DNA of 64,000 nucleotides. Source: Hordeum vulgare subsp. vulgare (lineage: Eukaryota > Streptophyta > Magnoliopsida > Poales > Poaceae). A program made the position numbers and the translations under genes. The stretch covers positions 24,707,001 to 24,771,000 of the forward strand of contig NC_058524.1 in the NCBI RefSeq assembly GCF_904849725.1, in the 5' to 3' direction. This document shows positions 46,220 to 57,762 of the stretch, piece by piece (position 1 is the stretch's first letter; every line of letters begins with the position of its first letter). The notes beneath the pieces were generated by a model. The model was not told where the DNA came from, searched no databases, and worked only from the letters and a program-made list of their open reading frames with translations.

Positions 46220-47578
46220 CGCGGTGGCCGCCGGCGAGTGGTCAGCGGCGCGCGGATCGCCGAACCCTAGCACACTCTTTCCTGTTTTGACCTGAGTCCT
46301 GCTACGCCCGGAGACAGGGAAGGTGAGTGCCAATTTATTGCGCCCGGGCTCCAGGTAGTCCTTTAATTTAATTTGATTTGAAAATTCGGAAAAGATATAT
46401 ACAAAACGTGAAAACTTGTACATGTCCGCGACGGATATATGAAGTTTTCGTTCAGAAACATTATGATTTCTAAGCTACACACACAAAAAAAGAAAATGTT
46501 TGCCGAACCCTGGTACACTATTTTTTCTTGTATAATGTATACTGCATTTGGTTCTTTTTTTGTGTGTACACCACATATGAAAATATATTGTTATAAAAAT
46601 TTTAACTGAGCGTGTCATACATGTATTTTTTATATACACAAATGTTTTGAACTTATTTTGCATCGTAGAGATATAGTACTCCCTTCGTTCCAAAATAAGT
46701 GTCTTAAGCTTAGTACAATTTTATACTAGCACTAGTACAAAGTTGAGACAGTTATTTTAAAACGGAAGGAGTATTTTAAATACTGGGCTCTCTGGAGCCC
46801 GGACTGCATTGGGCATTTCCAAGGTGATACTCCGGTATTATGTGCGTGTTCGCGTTTATTAGTCGGGGATAGCACAAAACCAAGGATGCCGTTCAAATTT
46901 TAATAGCAAAAGTAACCTCGATGGAATAATCAGCAGAAACAAAAATGAGAATTATTATGCACTGTAAAAGATGTTGTAGTGGTGCTATCTACATCTGTAA
47001 ATAATATGTATTTATTTTTAGAACGGAGGCAAAAGATTTGCCTTTTCAATTAAATAAGGGAGAGGAAAGTTTAGAGTTTTACAACACGCTCACAAATAAT
47101 ATTCATTTCTTATATTACAGACTGCAATAAGATATTCACGGCTGGCTTATTCGATACACAAGAACTTCACACAAAATTTACTACAAGAATTCCATTTAAT
47201 TCCCACGGCAACCAGCCTGGGGCCTGGGGCCAGCTCACCAGTTCGTTTTGTGAAGAAGAATGCATCTATATATTTTCACAACTCATACTCAACCAAAAGC
47301 TACATCGTACAACTTCACCACATGTCCAGCAAGCCCAGAACAAGATACACAGGGAGTACACCAGACGTACGGAGAAAAACTCCAAAACGACAGATGATTG
47401 ATGCTACCTATAACCGCGGTAATGAATCGCCGTGACCAAGTGAACAATGAATCGCTGCAATCTGGTTCCTGTCAGCAGGCTGCTGAAACATCCCTACGAA
47501 GCTTTCCGGCAAAATCATGCAAAACTCTCCCGTTTCTATGTTGGATTACAGTTTGATGAGAACCGGGACCAGAACGAG
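46220..47578. other. Intergenic region
   Basis: Upstream region of the SMEK-domain gene (GC-rich to about 46360), then AT-rich DNA with one Stowaway MITE. 47130-47578 probably contains the 3' UTR of the MSRA5 gene. No other gene seen. Confidence 0.5.
46679..46771. mobile_element. Stowaway MITE (93 bp)
   Basis: CTCCCTTCGTTCCAAAATAA at one end and its inverted form at the other, flanked by TA. Sequence and length are those of the very common Triticeae Stowaway group. Confidence 0.95.
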
Positions 47579-49169
47579 CTAAATGTCCCGTAGGATGGGC
47601 CATCCTTTCTTGGCAATCTCATCAATCTTGGAGCTTATCCTCTTCTGGGTCTTCGGAGGGCAGAGCTCGGCTGCATATGCATTCAGCTTCGCGGCCAGTG
47701 TTGATGACAGGAGCTCCTCTTCTGGCAGGTTCCCGATCAGTTGCACCAGGAAAGGCTTGCGCTTCAGCTCGAATTTCTAGCATTGAAACCAATTCATGGA
47801 AGAGCACACCATACATAAGAGGATTTATTTTTTCAAGAATGTCATTTGCATCCCAAGTCTTGCACGGAAGTAAAATGACATAGCTACCTGATGCTCTGGT
47901 TCAGCTGGATAAAATGCCCCCAGTGGTTGGATCTTTGTGGTAATAACACTGCTGCGATCCTTGACTTGTTCCCTTTCTTTCATAAGAGCAGCCAATCTAG
48001 CCTCGAGGGTTCCATTTGTGAAAATGACGGATCTGTGGCCACACAAATGAGTATTTGCTGACAACATGTACCATCATATTGTGCTATACTACTGCTATGC
48101 ACAGAGGATCTTGTTTGAGCTAGTGAGGCAAGCGTGTTACACAGCCGCGTGACATTGTAATCAAGATCAGTTCCTCTAAGCATGCAACCAAGGGGGAAAT
48201 GTTGGCAGTATAGTGAGCATGCCATATGCTAAAATACCATGAAAATGTAGCATATGGAAACAGATGATCATCACATCCTCAAAGGAGTCAATTTACTGAC
48301 AGAAAAGAAGTCAGAAAAAAAAGTCAATCACCTATATTGGTTGCCAACATCCGGTCCTTGTCCGAAGACCTCCCGAGGATCATGGCTTGCCCAGAACACA
48401 TCCAAAAGCTGCTTGTACTGAATCTGCCGGGGATCATATTCAACCTATAAACGGTTCAAGGGCAAAACAGGAGTCAAAGTCAGTCATGGTAGCTTGGAAA
48501 TTACTCAATCTCTGATTAGCACCTCACAACTTGTAAATTTTTATAATGGGCAGAAACGCAGGAAGATCACGCGCACAAAGACCAAAACACGCCCAATTTC
48601 TTCTAAATAAAACACGCCCAATTGCTTCAAGCACACGCCACATCAAGCAAATCAGGCATGTTAAGTAGGTCCAAAGCATTCAATCCATGTACTAGGTCAT
48701 AAAACATTCCTTCATCCAATCACTGCTAGTTTTACTTGCACACATAAAAAATGTTTTGGTTTAATAACCAAGTACAGAGAACAGGCTATATCACTAGCAA
48801 TGGCAGCGACGAAACGAACATTATCAAGGAGCTGGCAGAAGGGAGGGGGGCCGGGAGGAGAGCTCTGCCGGTAACTACCTTGACGCACTCGGCGTGGTCG
48901 GCGAGGTTGCGGTACTCGGGGTTGGGCTTGGAGCCGCCGGCGTAGCCGACGGAGGTGCGGAGCACGCCGTGGAGGCACCCGAACGCCGCCTCGGACCGCC
49001 AGAAGCTGCCCAGCGCGAACACCGCGGTGGCCGACGCGCCCCCGCCGGCGCGGACGGTGAGGCCCGTGCCCCCGGCCCGGACCGCGAGCCGCGCGCCCGA
49101 GGCCGCCGCCACGAGGGTCGCGAGCGCGCACAGGAAGGCGGCCGCGGCGGAGGAGGACGCGCGGGCCAT
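47579..49169 (-). CDS. MSRA5: Peptide methionine sulfoxide reductase A5-like (Cys-less MsrA), 248 aa
   Basis: Four exons on the minus strand: 48879-49169, 48332-48444, 47888-48032, 47579-47776; phases fit. A hydrophobic Ala-rich signal peptide (about 1-26) points to the secretory pathway. The MsrA fold is seen in [50 protein letters not shown] and [10 protein letters not shown]. The catalytic Cys of MsrA (GCFW) is Ser here (GSFW). This is the normal state of plant MSRA5, and the C-terminal extension to GWPILRDI also matches that subclass. Methionine-S-sulfoxide reduction by the usual chemistry is therefore doubtful. A G-run (49197-49208) lies just upstream of the start. Confidence 0.93.
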
Positions 49170-50884
49170 TCGCGTCGGCGTGGGAAAGGATGGGTGGGGG
49201 GGGGGGGGCGCGGCGGAGATCGGGATCGGAGTGGGGGGCGCGCCGCGAGCGACCTACCGTCGGTGGGTGGGGGTGGGTTGGTCCGGACGAGAAATTCGGA
49301 GCGGGGCGATGGACGACGAGGAGTGTGGGCTGTGGGGGTTGGTCGCTTCGTCCAGCTGGGCTGCACTACGGCCCGTGTAAGTGGGCCTTACGGTTAGCTT
49401 CAGGACCTGATTTTGGGCCTCGGAATGTACAAAAAGACTGGTTATATCGCAACAATGAGAGTTCATTCTGCTCATAAAAAAAATCCAGAGTTCATTCTGA
49501 TTCTCTCCAAAAAGAAAAAGAAAAAACTCATCAGAGTCCATCCTCGGTTTCTCAAAAAAAAAAAAACAGAGTTAGTTCTCAAAAAGAAAAGGAGGGCTCA
49601 TTCTTAGCAACAACTCGTTGATTTCCCACCGGAGATGCTTATAACTTTATTCCAACATTTTGTTTCTCAAAAGAAAAACCCATCCCAACAGGTTTGCATC
49701 TACGTGCCGAAAATCTCGGGCATATCTCGTGCAACCAAATCAGCATAGCTGTTTTGCCCAGAGCGCTTCCCTCGGATTCTTTCATATGATTATGGCAGCT
49801 ATTACAACGGACTTGCTTCTCGAAAATCTCTAATACAGTTTACAATGCACGATGCATCGCCTCAGTTATGTGTACAGAAAATTTTGGGGCAACGTCCGAG
49901 TGTTCTAGACAGTATACACTGCCCATTGCTAATTCCTCCCATTCCAACACAAGAAGAGACACCTTCTGAGCCACTGCTCCAGTCCACAAGGAATTTCATT
50001 TGTGCATGCTCCTACATGGCAGAGCTCAGAAGGGTTGCCTTTTGGGGGCGTGATCGAAAATCCTTGCCTGCAAATGTAACAAATAGCAAGATGAGTCACA
50101 GACAATGTTCAACAATCCAAGACGGAAATTTACTCACGGAGTTGCATGAACACTGCAGTAAATTGGAGTCCATTGATCCCATACGCCCCTACCTGAAGAA
50201 GGGCAACTCTGTTTGCTTAAACGATGGTTGAACAATTCTAAGTTCTCCGCTACTTCTATATACTCTTGACCTGAAGTTAATGAACGAAAGCCTAGAGAAA
50301 TATCTTCCACGCTATAACTTGATTACCATGGAGTTACAAAGCATGCAATGATGCAAATGTATAGGAGGTCGAGATATGTGTCATCCTTTTTCTTGTATAG
50401 CGACAATTGATATTTTACTACAATTACCTCATTTACATAACTGAAAAGGTACAGAACATATGAAAAAATCCTAGTATTTCATCAAGCAATAAACAAAGGA
50501 ACCAACACATACAGAGAAGTAGACTTCAAACAGGAAAAGAACATACCTTGGAATAGCGCCCTCTAACATGGCAAAGCCGTGGCCACTGAACCAAAGAAAT
50601 AAGATTCAAGCACCAGAGATAAAGGTCAAGACTTCTGCAAGGTCCTTGACTATCACCCTGCTTCAAGAAGATATTGGCATTTTACAGAACTCTGAACAGA
50701 CAAGAGACCAGGTGTTTGCTAGTTATAGTGCTCCGAAGATGGGGGCCAACTTAGCCTGGGGTACTCATATCTAACACTAACACCATAGGTCCGAACTCTA
50801 AAATGTAGGCCAATCGTCAGATATAATGGTGCAAAATGCTTCCCTCTGACAAAATCCTGGAACTTTACTTTCGTATATTTCAAA
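49170..50884. other. Region between MSRA5 and PPR genes
   Basis: 49170-49390 is the GC-rich promoter side of MSRA5. 49440-49610 is A-rich with a degenerate repeat of about 38 bp around GAGTTCATTCT. 49850-50590 holds exon-like minus-strand pieces with good splice signals (50547-50585, 50138-50192, one ending near 50065), probably spliced 3' UTR of the PPR transcript or a gene relic. I recognise no protein. Confidence 0.4.
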
Positions 50885-52756
50885 TTATACTTGAAGATCC
50901 ACTAGATCTTCATCTATAAGCTGCATGTGGTCCCTGGGATCACTGCCAGCCATCCTCATCATGTGATGAATATCTTGCAGCAGACTATAAATCAACTCAG
51001 ACTCACTGTGGGACTTGTCACGTGCTACAAATACATGTACCTTATTTGCCAGCTCAATCCAACTACATCCTGGCTGTTTCTTTAGTCCTCTATCATTCAT
51101 CTCAGACCGAATCTTTGCTGCTTCTTTCCACTTACCAGCAGAAGCATAAATATTAGACAAGAGAGTGTAAGTTCCGGCATTATCAGGTTCTGCTTCTAAG
51201 AGATTTCTTGCTGCCAAATCGCCGATGCTTTCATTTCCATGTGCGTTACACCCACCTAGAAGGGCACTCCATACAGTACTTGATGTAGGCTTAAGTTTAA
51301 GACCGTTGATTAATCTTTTGGCATCATCAAGTCTTCCGGCTCGGCTACAGAGATCAATCAAGCAACTGTAATGCTCATCCCGCACTGCAATGGACTTATC
51401 CTTTGCCATGTATTCAAATATCCTAAGCCCTTCGTCAACCAAACCAGAGTGGCTACATGCAGACAGCAATCCCACATACGTGACATCATTAGGCTTATAT
51501 CTATTTTCCTGCATCTTTTCATACAAAGCTATAGCTTCTACACCAGCCCCATGATGTGCATATGCTGCAATCATCCCATTCCAAGATATTACGTCCTTCT
51601 CCCCCGAGAGATCAAACACCTTCCTTGCCAATCTAATTTCGCCACATTTGGCATATAACTTCATGAGGCTGGACTCGATAAAATTATCAAACTGGAATGG
51701 TGTTTTGCATATCATCTGATGCACCTGCTGCCCTTCACTGAGTCCCGCAAGATTGCTGCACGCATCAACCGCGCCCAAAAATGTCACCTGATTCGGTCTG
51801 ATCCCGTCAACGAGCATACCGTTAAATACCTGCAGTGCCATTTCGCTCTCATTACCTTGCAAGCAACCATTCATCATAGTAGTCCAGCTGACTACATTCC
51901 GCTTAGGCATCTCGTCAAAGAGTTCTTGTGCCTTCTTCAGATCTTTGTTCTGGATAAAACCGGTGATCATGATGTTCCAAGAAGCGACGTCCCTCTCGGG
52001 CATATTCATGAACAAATCAAGAGCTTCGTCGATCCTGAGGTTCCGGGCGTACCCGGAGATCATGGCATTCCAGGAAACGACATTCCTCTCCGGCATGCCA
52101 TCGAACAGCGCTCGAGCCTCGTCCGCGCTTCCGCTCCGTGCGAGGCCGGAGATCATCGTCGTCCACGACATCACATTCCTCTCGGGCATTCTCTCAAACA
52201 GCCTCCGTGCCTCGTCCATGGTTCCAGACCGCACCAGCGCGGCCAGAAGGATGTTCCAGGAGCCGGCGTCCCTCACGGGCATACCATCGAACAGCGCGCA
52301 CGCGGCCCCCATGCGGCCGGCCGAGGCGTAGGCCTCCAGCATCGTGTTCCACGACACGACGTTCCTCTCGGGCATCCGGTCGAACAGCGCCCTGGCCTCG
52401 TCGACGCGGCGCGCCCGCGCGTACCCGGAGAGGAGCGCGGTCCAGGTGACCACGTTCCGGCGCGCGTCGGGGCGGTGCAACAGCGCGCTGGCCTCGTGGA
52501 GCTGGCCCTGGCGCGCGTACGCCGCGACCATCGCCGTCCAGGACACCACGTCCCGGTCCGGCGTCCGGTCGAACAGCCTGCGGGCGTCGGGGACGCGCCC
52601 CGCGGCGGCCAGCTCGGCGATGCGGCGGTTCGGATCCTGGACATGGCTGAACGCGTCGGTGGCGGAGACGGCGGCCGCGCCGTGGTAGGAGAAGGTGTAA
52701 GCGAGGCGGAGCCGCGGTGAGCGGAGGCGGCGCAGCGCGGCGCCGGCTGCTGCCAT
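50885..52756 (-). CDS. Pentatricopeptide repeat protein, PLS class, E subgroup, mitochondrial (623 aa)
   Basis: Intronless, as most plant PPR genes. An Arg-rich start (MAAAGAALRRLRSPRLRLAY) is consistent with mitochondrial import. From about residue 45 to 300 eight consecutive 31-residue S-type repeats follow the theme LFDxMPERNVVSWNxMI, then L and P type repeats, an E and E+ region (GCSWIELANKVHVFVARDKSH) and no DYW domain. Repeat order and sequence agree with Arabidopsis At2g35030. Such proteins bind single organelle RNAs and, with E domains, usually take part in C-to-U editing; the target cannot be read here. GC content falls steeply from the 5' to the 3' end of the gene, a common grass pattern. 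Confidence 0.93.
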   Translation of the reverse strand: MAAAGAALRRLRSPRLRLAYTFSYHGAAAVSATDAFSHVQDPNRRIAELAAAGRVPDARRLFDRTPDRDVVSWTAMVAAYARQGQLHEASALLHRPDARRNVVTWTALLSGYARARRVDEARALFDRMPERNVVSWNTMLEAYASAGRMGAACALFDGMPVRDAGSWNILLAALVRSGTMDEARRLFERMPERNVMSWTTMISGLARSGSADEARALFDGMPERNVVSWNAMISGYARNLRIDEALDLFMNMPERDVASWNIMITGFIQNKDLKKAQELFDEMPKRNVVSWTTMMNGCLQGNESEMALQVFNGMLVDGIRPNQVTFLGAVDACSNLAGLSEGQQVHQMICKTPFQFDNFIESSLMKLYAKCGEIRLARKVFDLSGEKDVISWNGMIAAYAHHGAGVEAIALYEKMQENRYKPNDVTYVGLLSACSHSGLVDEGLRIFEYMAKDKSIAVRDEHYSCLIDLCSRAGRLDDAKRLINGLKLKPTSSTVWSALLGGCNAHGNESIGDLAARNLLEAEPDNAGTYTLLSNIYASAGKWKEAAKIRSEMNDRGLKKQPGCSWIELANKVHVFVARDKSHSESELIYSLLQDIHHMMRMAGSDPRDHMQLIDEDLVDLQV

Positions 52757-53035
52757 GCTTGGAAGAAGCAGCGACCTCTGAACCCCGATTTAGAGGGGAT
52801 GCTACCGCCACGTCGGAGTGTCGGACAACCAGCGTGGAACCTCTGGCCCACGTGTGAGACGACAGGTGGGTCCTATCTGTCAGTCCGTTATGAAGCAAGG
52901 CTGATCTGAAAATCCAGTCCGTGAATTGAACGGTCTATGTTTAGAATGCGCTTGGCTGTAGAACTAAGTACTCCATCCATTTTGGCTCAATTAAATGGTA
53001 GAAGGTGTTTAACCAGTGACACTTCAAATCATGTA

Positions 53036-53096
53036 CTCCCTCCACTTGAAATACTTGACGCTCAAACGTTGTATAAGTAATTTCAGATGGAGAAAG
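53036..53096. mobile_element. Very short Stowaway-like MITE (61 bp)
   Basis: CTCCCTCCACTTGAAAT at one end and, inverted, CTTTCTCCATCTGAAAT at the other, with TA on both sides. Confidence 0.6.
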
Positions 53097-54499
53097 TATA
53101 AAATATATACGGTGAGGTAAATTTCCATCCCTGTCGATTTGTATGCTAGGTGACTTACAAAAATACCCATGTCTATCGACATGAAGGACATGAGGAAGAC
53201 CAATAGCAATGATGGATTTAGGCCCCATGCAGCCCAGGCAGTGGCATGGACGTCCCAATTGGTTTGTCACTGGGGTCTGGCGCAGTTCGCCTGGGGCGCG
53301 GCAGGGACGGAGCTCCCTTGTAGGCAATGGGGTCAATTGACCTCAGTAAAATTAGCAATTCCTTCAATAATTTAGCATTAATCATTACTCATTTATGAAG
53401 GATGACCCTATTATCATAGACATGACCCCATAAACTTTTTTCAAACTTCATCACTAGGGCGCGGTCTATTCATGTATCCGCCACTGACAAAGAAGATACT
53501 ATAAGTTTTAGATTGCTCAATGAGATACATAGAACACATCAATATACACATTCTTACGATTATTTATTTATGTATGAGTCCATACCGTCCCTCTTCAACA
53601 CATAGAAATTGTTCACGTAAGTCTAGCAGAGTCACATTGAAAGCAACACTCTAATCACACAACAATAATCAAGGCTTGCCTGGAACGTTGTGTGATTGTA
53701 GGTCCGCTACTGATAACTAGGTTGCATGGTGAAGTGATCCAGTTCGTCCCCGTCATCCACTGTCAGCTCCAAGCCCCAACCCCTCGGAACGATGAAGATC
53801 TTGATCACATGTTTTCTATTTTTACATGTGATACTTGGAGATGGTCCTTTAGGGGTTGTACTTTCATTTTTGAGTGCACAATGGGTGTGGGATGATGTAA
53901 TACGTTGGTTGTTGTGTGCGAACTGGATGATGTAACCTGTTTGGTTTATTGTTGTAATGGAGTTAGGGTTGGAGCCATTTTCCTCTAAAACACAAGAAGT
54001 TTCGTAGTGTCGATTCTTGGCAAGTACAATTAGATCTTGCCTCTACCTCTAAGCACATAAAATGGAATTCTCACACTGGTCATTGGCTATATGTATTGTT
54101 TCCCCTTCCATTAGGACCCATAGCAGTCTGGATTCTAAGCATTATGCTTGCGTTTGTTGCCAACAATGGCGAAAGTCGCAAAAAGAGCAACAGGGAGAGA
54201 GCGTCATCGAGGGAGAAGAGCCCAGGCAAGTGGAGCAAAGAAGTAGTTTTCCTTTTTCCTATTTGTTTGGAATCAAACTAGGAGTAACTTGTTAGTTCGA
54301 CCTCAAAACCTTTTCCTCTTTGAGACGATCTCTCCAATGTACGAAACCATGGAAATCAACTCCAAAATTCTTCCTAATCACTCTCAGACAACACCAGGGA
54401 TGATATAAATGATCCATGAGCTATTCATCAAAGTGAAAAAGATGATTAACCCACTAACGTTCCATTCATGCAGGACCGAAGCACAATTTAAACTATCCA

Positions 54500-54598
54500 C
54501 TCCATTTGTTTTTATGAGACTTTTCAGACAGCTTGCTTTATATTGATTTAGGCAGTGTCTGAATGTCTAAAATGTCTTATAAAAATGAACAGATGGAG
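54500..54598. mobile_element. Stowaway-like MITE (99 bp)
   Basis: CTCCATTTGTTTTTATGAGA on the left matches the inverted right end CTCCATCTGTTCATTTTTAT. TA is present on the right; the left target base pair appears changed to CA. Confidence 0.65.
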
Positions 54599-55286
54599 TA
54601 GAACCGGACCTACAGACACTATGGCAATAAGAGCACCTCCACCCCCCCCCCAACAACTCCCACATGCCTTTTTTACCGTCGGTGGAAAAACAAACGTCCA
54701 ATTGCGCCCCCAGGAGCCAAAAAATCACTGGGTTGGCCTGAAATTGGCGTCGGTAGATCCAGACCGAACCCAGCATGGGGGCGGCCGGGGGCACCACGGG
54801 AAAGGAAATTAGCGCGAAAACAAACCGCGCCATATTCCCCTCTCGTGGCCCCACTAAGACAGAGACTGTGTTATGTTGTCCTTTGTCGTCCTCCTTGCCT
54901 CGCTTCGGCTCCGGTGCGATTCAATGTTGTTGCCGGTTTCAGCCTTCCATTGATGGCGAGCCACCGTCGTCCCTGCCCTTTCCTACCGCGCATCCCCGCA
55001 CACCCTCTCTTTCCCTCCACGCGTCTACACCGCTCTCGCCCTCTCGCCGTTATAAAAGCCGGCCTTCGCTGCCGCTCGCAGCACACCGCCATCTCTTTGC
55101 CTACGCTCCAGCGCCAACCATCTCCTTCTCGCTTAAAAACCCAAGGGAAACGCCATGGCGGACAGGTTTCCCAGTGACAGGGCGGCGGTCAACGGCTTCG
55201 GACGCTGCTGGTTGCACGAATGAGAGGATCGCGTGCTGCAGGAGGCGAACTACCCGTTGTTGCTCGACATGCGCGTATCAAGTGCA

Positions 55287-55942
55287 TGTGATAGCCTGGC
55301 TTATTAGGGATGATAGACTACTCTCATATAAATAAGGAATTCCTTCTTTTCCGGGAGCCCATTCGAACAGAACTCCCGGGTTAAGCGTGCTCAGCTTGGA
55401 GTAGTTCTAAGATGGGTGACCGATCGGGAAGTTGATCCCGGGTGTGCATGAGTGAGGACAAAGTGCACAGAAAAGACTAGTATTGATATGTGAGGCGAGT
55501 CTAGATCCTGCCAGGAGTAACGACAGCCGGCGGGTGTGTCCGGGGCGTTACAAGTTTGGTATCAGAGCCGACCCTCGCGGTTACACGGATGTCTGCGGAC
55601 AGGTGTGCGGTCATGTTGTTCATGACGTTTGTGACCCGTTGTGGCACATGACATGGTACATGTGAGTGGTGATGTATGTGATAGCCTGGCTTATTAGGGA
55701 TGATAGACTACTCTCATATAAATAAGGAATTCCTTCTTTTCCGGGAGCCCATTCGAACAGAACTCCCAGGTTAAGCGTGCTCAGCTTGGAGTAGTTATAG
55801 GATGGATGACTGACTGGGGAGTCGATCCCGGGTGCGCATGAGTGAGGACAAAGTACGCAGAAAAGACTAGTATTGATATGTGAGGCCAGTCTAGATCCTG
55901 CCAGGAGTAACGACCGCCGGCGGGTGTGTCCGGGGCGTTACA
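55287..55942 (+). mobile_element. Cassandra TRIM retrotransposon, full length (656 bp)
   Basis: Two 266-bp LTRs (55287-55552, 55677-55942), both TGTGATAGCC...GGGGCGTTACA. A Met-tRNA primer site TGGTATCAGAGCC lies four bases after the first LTR (55557-55569), and a 124-bp interior has no coding capacity. Flanks GTGCA (55282-55286) and GCGCA (55943-55947) are a 5-bp target duplication with one change. The 5S-rRNA-like segment in each LTR is the defining trait of Cassandra. The two LTRs differ at about 15 positions, so the insertion is older than the duplication at 11-28 kb. Confidence 0.93.
55355..55452 (+). other. 5S-rRNA-derived segment in the first Cassandra LTR
   Basis: GTTAAGCGTGCT, GAGTAGT, GATGGGTGACC and GGGAAGT follow in the order of the plant 5S rRNA gene and cover its internal control region (box A, intermediate element, box C). 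A second, more diverged copy is in the other LTR (about 55745-55842). It is not a functional 5S rRNA gene. Confidence 0.85.
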
Positions 55943-56189
55943 GCGCATGGCGAATGAGCGTCGGAGGCGTCCTCGTGCCTCCGCCGCCCTGGTACGTCTC
56001 CAACGTGTCTACTTTTCCAAACACTTCTGCTCTATTTGCATGATTTGAATGGAACTAACCTGGACTAACGTTGTTTTCAGCAGAACTACCTTGGTGTTGC
56101 TTTTGTAAAGAAATAAAAGTTCTCGGAATCGGATGAAAATTTCCGTGAATTAATTTTGGGATTTATAAGGATTCATGGAGCGAAGGCCT

Positions 56190-57122
56190 GTCGGAAGGGA
56201 AGTGCCATGGGGCCACAAGCCATCATGGCTCCCCCAGGCCGCGTCGTGATGGCTTGTGGGGCCCTCGAAGCTCCTTCGACCCTAATTCGAGTCCTACAAA
56301 ATCATATTATGTGAGAAAAAATCAAAGAGAAGTTTTCATCGCGTTTTACAAGAGGGAGCCGCCACCTCCCGTTCTTCCTTCCTCCGGAGGGCTGATCTGG
56401 AGTCCGTTTGGGGCTCCGGAGAGAAGGATTCGTCGTCGTCATCACCAACCCTTCTCCATCAACATCACCATGATGCTCACCACTGGAAGTGAGTAATTCC
56501 TTTGTTGGATTGCTGGACAACGCGTGGAATTGAATGAGATTGATCATGTAATCGAGTTAAGTTTGATAGGTTTTGATCCCTAGTATCCACTATGTTTTGA
56601 TATTGATGTTACTACGACTTTTGCTATGCTTAATGCTCGTCACCACGACCTGAGTGCCATGATTTTAAGTCTGAACCTATTATGTTTTCATGAATATAAG
56701 AGTGATTTGGATCCTATCTTGCAAGTTATAGTTACCTATTACGTGCGTTGATCCTCATACCCCAAGGTGACAATAAATTAAGATTTTTTCCGGTGATTGA
56801 CGTAGTTCGAGGAGTGAATGTATTCACTTTTGATTTACCCACTGTTTTGAATCGACTTGTTACACCACCACCTGTTGCTCGGCCTGATATGCCACATGAA
56901 TTTGATGATGCTATTTCTGAAACTAATGATGATACTATTGCTACACGTAATGAAACTGAAATTGTGCCACCAGGAGTTTTACTTGATGCTCATATTGTTA
57001 GAGCTAGTGAACTTGAAAATGCTGAAATCGATGAACCGCATCCCTCGGAAAGTGGAGAGGCACTTGCTATAGTTTTTAGCAGCTCAATTTTTGTGGTCCC
57101 CTACATTCCTTTGTTTCATTGA
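56190..57122 (+). mobile_element. Retrotransposon remnant (Gypsy LTR/leader-like) with a short ORF
   Basis: 56330-56760 reads like the LTR-to-leader part of common Triticeae Gypsy families (phrases GGAGTCCGTTTGGGGCTCCGG and ATCCCTAGTATCCACTATG; from memory). It runs into an open segment (56748-57122) rich in Asp/Glu/Thr that I do not recognise. Ends and target duplications are not visible. Confidence 0.35.
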
Positions 57123-57762
57123 CAAGTGAACCCCATCACCCCCTAGATTCCTGCCGTCCTGGGCCCGACACAGGTGCCCCACGTGTCATTGAGAGGCTTG
57201 TTAAATTGTGTAGCAATGCCGTTGGAGCAAAAAAACTGTTGGGTTGCTAATTCTTCCTTTTTCTCTTGCTATATACCCATTTTTTATCAGGTCAGAGTCG
57301 CAATGCTGTCGGAGATGCTCCTAGCGGCCAAAAGGCTGAAGATGCTCTAGTACACAACCTAGTGAAAGCCAAAGATATCAAAACAGTCACATGTGTGAGA
57401 TCCTCACGTTTCTTTTGTTTGACGGGTGGATCCTCACACGTCTAGCACAAGGGAGCACACCATCAATCAACCACACCCAAAAGTACCAAAATCACCCACA
57501 GCATCTCCGGATCCAGGCCGTCCACCACCACAACCGACGGCCAGGATCATCTCATCCCGACCCATCACGCCCCCCCCCACCCCCCACCCCCCACCCCTAC
57601 CCCACCCCTACCCCGAGGTTTCCTTTGGAGGCTATCATCCGGAAGAGTCGCCGCGTGGGAAGCCCGACCCAAAACCTCCCCCCAAGGGTGAAAGAAACCA
57701 GAGAGCGACCGAGGCGGAGGAGAGTGAGCAGCGGTCCCACGCGCCAGCCAGCAGCGGACCCC
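57123..57762 (+). promoter_or_regulatory. Upstream region and 5' UTR of the ALKBH9 gene
   Basis: Contains a C-rich run at 57569-57614 built from CCCCACCC and CCCCTACC units, about 150 bp before the start codon. No other gene seen. Confidence 0.5.

Larger units (their letters stand above)
52757..54774. other. Intergenic region with MITEs and TE debris
   Basis: 52757-52930 is upstream of the PPR gene. 53190-53480 resembles a degraded transposon end (GGGGTCAATTGACCTC context). The remainder to 54774 shows no gene apart from the two small MITEs listed. Confidence 0.45.
54775..56000 (+). pseudogene. Degraded transposon-type ORF, interrupted by Cassandra
   Basis: From the ATG near 55155 the reading gives MADRFPSDRAAVNGFG, a stop, then EDRVLQEANYPLLLDMRV. 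It is cut by the Cassandra element at 55287 and resumes at 55948 with MANERRRRPRASAALV. The LxEANYPxxxDMRV phrase is familiar from repeated Triticeae TE-associated ORFs (from memory). Not a working gene. Confidence 0.4.

Noticed and set aside
49845..50231. 128-codon + strand frame between MSRA5 and PPR
   Set aside because: Composition and lack of any recognisable motif suggest chance; splice signals favour the minus strand here.
51719..52720. Long open frame (333 codons) on the + strand opposite the PPR gene
   Set aside because: It mirrors the GC-rich, repeat-structured PPR coding strand; its HRHIPLGH-type repeats are the antisense of the PPR repeats.
55355..55842. Two 5S rRNA genes
   Set aside because: The similarity is partial, lacks the 5' part of 5S rRNA and sits in Cassandra LTRs.
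57391..57762. Upstream ATG in frame with ALKBH9 exon 1, giving a 124-residue longer start
   Set aside because: The extension is low-complexity Pro/His-rich sequence translated from a C-rich 5' UTR; the start at 57763 fits the family.
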